Shown: positions 61,281 to 64,000 of the stretch, piece after piece | Layout: each line of letters begins with the position of its first letter | Position numbering within the stretch: position 1 is the first letter of the stretch | Source of the DNA: Candidatus Dormiibacterota bacterium | Lineage (GTDB): Bacteria; Chloroflexota; Dormibacteria; Dormibacterales; Dormibacteraceae | Reading direction: 5' to 3' | Length of the DNA: 64,000 nucleotides | NCBI GenBank assembly: GCA_003151935.1 | Contig: PLYZ01000055.1 | Span: 32,782-96,781, forward strand | The notes under the pieces: model-generated | Database searches by the model: none | Seen by the model: the letters and a program-made list of their open reading frames with translations, nothing else | What the model was told of the DNA's origin: nothing | Position numbers and translations under genes: made by a program

Positions 61281-61555
61281 TGACAACGGTAGGCGTGCGT
61301 GAGCTCCGCCAGCGTGCCAGCGAACTGCTGCGGCGCGTCGAGGCTGGTGAGACCATCGAGGTGACGGATCGGGGTCGACCGATAGCCGTGCTGGCCCCGT
61401 TGCCCGAAGCCGAGCCCCTCGAACGGCTTAGGGCTGCTGGTGATGTGACTTCGGCCGCTAGAAGCCTCGACGGTCTCCCCAAACCCCTGCCGTTGCCGGT
61501 GGGCAAGGAAGCACCTTCGGCGGTCCTGGCGCGGCTACGGCGCGATGACCGCTGA
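61280..61555 (+). CDS. Phd/YefM-type antitoxin of a PIN module
   Basis: 91 residues: TTVGVRELRQRASELLRRVE and TIEVTDRGRPIAVLAPLP are the Phd N-terminal DNA-binding pattern; the C-terminus is proline-rich with a short helix (APSAVLARLRRDD). ATG is the last element of a perfect palindrome. Overlaps the toxin start by 11 bp. Confidence 0.88.
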   Translation: MTTVGVRELRQRASELLRRVEAGETIEVTDRGRPIAVLAPLPEAEPLERLRAAGDVTSAARSLDGLPKPLPLPVGKEAPSAVLARLRRDDR

Positions 61556-61946
61556 CCGCGCCATCTATCTGGATTCGTCGGCGATTGTGAAGCTGGCTGT
61601 TCAAGAAAAGGAGTCAACCGCTCTGCGTCGATACCTGCGACGCCGTGCGCCGCTGGTTGTCAGTGCACTTGCGCGAACCGAGGTGGCTAGAGCCCTACTC
61701 CCGCTAGGGCCCGCCGCAGTTCAAAGGGGCCACGACGTCCTGACCAGCCTTGAACTGATCCGAGTCACCGACCGGATCCTTCTGGAGGCCGGGTCTTTGC
61801 TGCCGGCGGAAGTTCGTCCGCTGGACGCCATTCACCTTGCGACGATGCGGCAGCTCGGTGTTAGCCTCCGTCGACTGGTGACGTATGACAACCGGATGTA
61901 TGTAACCGCCAGGGCGTTGGGGATAGCCGCGGTCGCCCCCGCGTAG
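61545..61946 (+). CDS. vapC: VapC-type PIN toxin
   Basis: 133 residues. All four PIN acids: IYLDSSAIVKLAV, ARTEVARALL, PLDAIHLATM and LVTYDNRMYVTA. Mg2+-dependent RNase of the VapC family. The start lies inside the end of the antitoxin gene, as expected for a coupled TA pair. The 183 bp after it hold no gene. Confidence 0.88.
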   Translation: MTADRAIYLDSSAIVKLAVQEKESTALRRYLRRRAPLVVSALARTEVARALLPLGPAAVQRGHDVLTSLELIRVTDRILLEAGSLLPAEVRPLDAIHLATMRQLGVSLRRLVTYDNRMYVTARALGIAAVAPA

Positions 61947-62096
61947 CTGCCGCCCATCCGTGAGCGCGCCGTCAACTGCCGAGTCGGTAGATGAACTCAA
62001 CCTGGTGATTGGTACTCGGCGCGCCAGACCCCGTCTCCCGCTTTCCCGTTTTGTTCTCGAGACGTCGATGGCGGCCTCGAGCTAGAACTCGCATCG

Positions 62097-62127
62097 AATA
62101 TGTACCTCTTCTACTGCTAATATGTAC
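62097..62127. promoter_or_regulatory. Direct repeats and -10 box before a VapBC module
   Basis: AATATGTAC occurs at 62097-62105 and again at 62119-62127, 22 bp apart (two helical turns). TAATAT (62118-62123) starts 12 nt before ATG 62130. Likely antitoxin binding sites around the promoter. Confidence 0.55.
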
Positions 62128-62129
62128 GT

Positions 62130-62357
62130 ATGCCTAAGCGAACGACAATCGAGATTGACGAGGGGCTTCTCGCGCGTGCCAAGAAGGCACTGGGGGCCCG
62201 GACTACTCGCGCAACGGTCGAGGAATCGCTGCGCCTCGCGGCACAAGCGGCGGAGGGCGCGCGCTCGGCGCGGGCAATTGGCCAGCAGGATTATCTTCAG
62301 CAACTCAGGAAGCGTGCGGATCTCAAGGTGCTGAGCTCGGAGGAGATGTGGCGGTAG
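62130..62357 (+). CDS. vapB: VapB-type antitoxin (DUF2191-like)
   Basis: 75 residues. PKRTTIEIDEGLLARAKKAL and TTRATVEESLRLAAQAAEG form a ribbon-helix-helix, followed by a toxin-binding tail (DLKVLSSEEMWR). The last ten bases overlap the toxin gene. Predicted leaderless. Confidence 0.87.
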   Translation: MPKRTTIEIDEGLLARAKKALGARTTRATVEESLRLAAQAAEGARSARAIGQQDYLQQLRKRADLKVLSSEEMWR

Positions 62358-62767
62358 CGGGCTGGATCCTCGACAAAAGCGCCGCCGCCCGCGTAGACAA
62401 TCCCCAGGTTGCTTCCCAATTGCAGGAGATGGCCGGTTCGCTGTTCGTTTGTCCCGTGGGCGAACTTGAACAGCTGTATTCGGCTCGATCGGCGCAGGAC
62501 TATGACGCCCTCAAGGTCGATCTTCGTGCGAGCTTCGACATCGTCGCTGCTCCGACTGACGTCTTGGAACGCGCCCTTCGGCTTCAGCGAGACCTTGCGC
62601 ACCATCACGGCATGTGGCATCGGACGCCGATCCCTGACCTGCTCATCGCCGAAACTGCGCTGCATCATGGCCTTGGCGTGGTTCACGTCGATGGCGACTT
62701 CGAGCGAATCGCTGAGGTTCGTCCCCTCACAGTTCGCCGACTGGCCCATGGCCGCGCCCACCGCTAA
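62348..62767 (+). CDS. vapC: VapC-type PIN toxin
   Basis: 139 residues, GTG start within the antitoxin gene. PIN acids in WILDKSAAARV, VGELEQLYSARS, IPDLLIAETALHHG and VHVDGDFERIAE. The first motif has Lys after Asp where most have Thr or Ser, otherwise complete. The next 254 bp hold no gene. Confidence 0.87.
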   Translation: MAVAGWILDKSAAARVDNPQVASQLQEMAGSLFVCPVGELEQLYSARSAQDYDALKVDLRASFDIVAAPTDVLERALRLQRDLAHHHGMWHRTPIPDLLIAETALHHGLGVVHVDGDFERIAEVRPLTVRRLAHGRAHR

Positions 62768-63021
62768 TCGCTGAGGTCCAGACAAGCGCGCGCAAACGTT
62801 CGCAGGCCTCGGCTAGGTTCGAACAAGCGAACGTGTGGTGCTCCAGCTTCTCGCTCATGGAGGTGATCGTTCACGGCGAAACTCCACCGAGATAGGCCCC
62901 CAGTGCACTCCACCATGGAGCAGTCCGTGCTTAGTCGCTGCCAGCTGACGTGACGCAATAATGGCTGCGTTGAGCGAGCAGATTGCCGCTCAGCCACCCA
63001 CTAGCATGGTATTGTTCTGGT

Positions 63022-63255
63022 ATGAAGACAACCATTGACAAGGCCGGTCGATTGGTCATCCCGAAGACGCTACGAGATCGCCTAGGACTGCGCGCTGGTC
63101 CCGTCGAAATAGATGCCGACGGCGCCTCGCTGCGGGTCGAGCCGATCACCGGGAAGAACCTTCAGCGACGCTCGGGACGTTTGGTAATTCCTGCGTCTGG
63201 CGTGACGCTCAATGATGAGGGCGTCCGCGCCCTTCGTGATGCCGACCAGCGGTAA
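63022..63255 (+). CDS. AbrB/MazE-fold antitoxin
   Basis: 77 residues from ATG 63022: KTTIDKAGRLVIPKTLRDRL and LGLRAGPVEIDADGASLRVE form a swapped-hairpin AbrB domain, with a toxin-binding tail. TATTGT (63010-63015) starts 12 nt before the ATG. The in-frame start at 62983 is upstream of that hexamer and rejected. Confidence 0.87.
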   Translation: MKTTIDKAGRLVIPKTLRDRLGLRAGPVEIDADGASLRVEPITGKNLQRRSGRLVIPASGVTLNDEGVRALRDADQR

Positions 63256-63688
63256 ACAGCCTGACTTCCTGGTCGACACGAGCGTAGCCGTCGCTCTTGT
63301 CCTCGCCGATCACGCGCACCACCTCCAAACGATGAGGGCGATAGGTCGCTGTCGGCTCGGCCTTGCGGGACATGCCGCGTTTGAAACGTTCTCGGTGTTG
63401 ACGAGGCTTCCGGCACCGGCTCGCCGCTCTCCGGACGTAGTGTCGAGGTTGCTGGCTGAGAACTTCCCGGAAAGTCGATACCTGTCACCTCAACACGCCG
63501 ACGCGTTGATCGAACTGCTCGGAAAGGCCGGTATCGCTGGTGGCTCGGTGTACGACGCCTTGGTTGGCGCGACCGCTATCGAACACCGAATCAAGCTCGC
63601 CACGCGCGATCAGCGTGCGCTGGCAACCTACCGTGCACTCCAGGTGGATGTTGAGGTGCTATTAAACGAAGAGTTGGGCGGTGCGTGA
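63239..63688 (+). CDS. vapC: VapC-type PIN toxin
   Basis: 149 residues from ATG 63239, overlapping the antitoxin gene by 17 bp. PIN acids in FLVDTSVAVALVLADH, AAFETFSVLTRL, VYDALVGATAIEH and LATRDQRALATY. Fourth PIN module in a row; the next gene is ilvD. Confidence 0.87.
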   Translation: MPTSGKQPDFLVDTSVAVALVLADHAHHLQTMRAIGRCRLGLAGHAAFETFSVLTRLPAPARRSPDVVSRLLAENFPESRYLSPQHADALIELLGKAGIAGGSVYDALVGATAIEHRIKLATRDQRALATYRALQVDVEVLLNEELGGA

Positions 63689-63764
63689 TAGCCGGCGAGT
63701 CCGTGCCGAAAGCCACCAACGCTACGCAAAGTCGGCAGCCCAGGTTGGCGATAAACTCCCCGTG

Positions 63765-64000
63765 ATGCCTCCTGACCTGCCCAGCCGCGCTCTGTACCAA
63801 GGTCGTGACCGCGCGGCGGCGCGCTCGTTTCTCTATGCAATCGGGTTGAAGCCCGAAGACCTCGACAAGCCTTTCGTCGGGGTTTCCAACTGCTGGCTCG
63901 AAACGATGCCCTGCAACTTCGGGCTGCGGGAGCTCGCGGTTCCCGTGAAGGCAGGTATCCGCGCGGCGGGCGCGAACCCGATGGAGTTCAACACCATCGC
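63765..64000 (+). CDS. ilvD: Dihydroxy-acid dehydratase, N-terminal part (runs off the window)
   Basis: 79 codons visible. LPSRALYQGRDRAAARSFLY, PFVGVSNCWLETMPCNFGL and AGIRAAGANPMEFNTI match the IlvD/Edd N-terminus, including the PCN cysteine of the Fe-S site. The enzyme makes 2-keto acids for valine, leucine and isoleucine. ATG 63765 is preferred to GTG 63762. A housekeeping gene, so the right edge marks the end of the accessory region. Confidence 0.88.
   Translation, partial: MPPDLPSRALYQGRDRAAARSFLYAIGLKPEDLDKPFVGVSNCWLETMPCNFGLRELAVPVKAGIRAAGANPMEFNTI

Noticed and set aside
1..64000. CRISPR array, tRNA, rRNA or complete insertion sequence
   Set aside because: No regularly spaced repeats of CRISPR size, no cloverleaf or rRNA-like sequence, and no transposase-like protein seen in any frame. 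The tandem DNA similarity at 20-23 kb and 52-59 kb comes from protein repeats.

Overview
The window is GC-rich bacterial DNA, apparently chromosomal, with frequent GTG/TTG starts and many 4-bp gene overlaps. It looks like a large cell-surface polysaccharide and surface-protein region from a high-GC, poorly cultured lineage. A Chloroflexota or Dormibacterota-like member would fit the Wzx/Wzy sets, the DUF4012 protein, the FkbM methyltransferases and the many PIN toxins. This placement is inference from gene content; no rRNA or other phylogenetic marker is present apart from the first 79 codons of ilvD at the right edge.

Layout. (1) 1-4150, minus strand: flippase with an extra polymerase-like membrane domain (cut by the left edge), GT4 glycosyltransferase, nucleotide-sugar dehydrogenase. 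(2) 4270-9212, plus-strand operon: NUDIX hydrolase, sugar-nucleotide epimerase, UDP-glucose dehydrogenase-like enzyme, methyltransferase, GT-A-like transferase. (3) 9322-11654: Phd/RelE module, lipoprotein, BrnT/BrnA-like module. (4) 11829-20117: second flippase, two GT-A-like transferases, two tandem GT-C membrane proteins, two FkbM methyltransferases. (5) 20220-25539, minus strand: secreted amidase and a second secreted protein, both built on a shared roughly 90-residue two-cysteine repeat, then an Asp-box protein and a PHP phosphoesterase. (6) 25632-31439: Wzc/CpsD-type tyrosine kinase, GalU-like nucleotidyltransferase, heptose kinase (HddA), WcaJ-like protein, and a GmhA-GmhB fusion. (7) 31799-47488: a patchwork of GT4 enzymes, an intact small initiating transferase, a Wzx/Wzy pair, gmd/fcl for GDP-fucose, methyltransferases, DUF4012, and several decayed or frameshifted pieces. 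(8) 47572-52159, plus strand: GT2, GT4 and a GT-C protein with an N-terminal jelly-roll-like domain. (9) 52176-60463, minus strand: three more repeat proteins (TIG, CAP and PQQ-propeller N-termini) and an O-antigen-ligase-family protein. (10) 60572-63688: four consecutive antitoxin/PIN-toxin modules, then ilvD.

How it fits together. The window encodes precursor supply (UDP-uronate, GDP-heptose, GDP-fucose), lipid-linked initiation (31799), assembly and decoration (GT4/GT2/GT-C enzymes, FkbM methylation), export and polymerisation (three Wzx, two or three Wzy/ligase proteins) and chain-length control (25632). Interleaved are five secreted proteins carrying 19 copies of one Cys-paired repeat. 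One of these lies 4 bp downstream of an O-antigen-ligase/O-oligosaccharyltransferase-family gene. The most interesting hypothesis is a surface-protein family that is glycosylated by, or bound to, the locally made glycan. The toxin-antitoxin cluster shows a second pattern: a -10-like hexamer starting exactly 12 nt before each antitoxin ATG, which predicts leaderless mRNAs.
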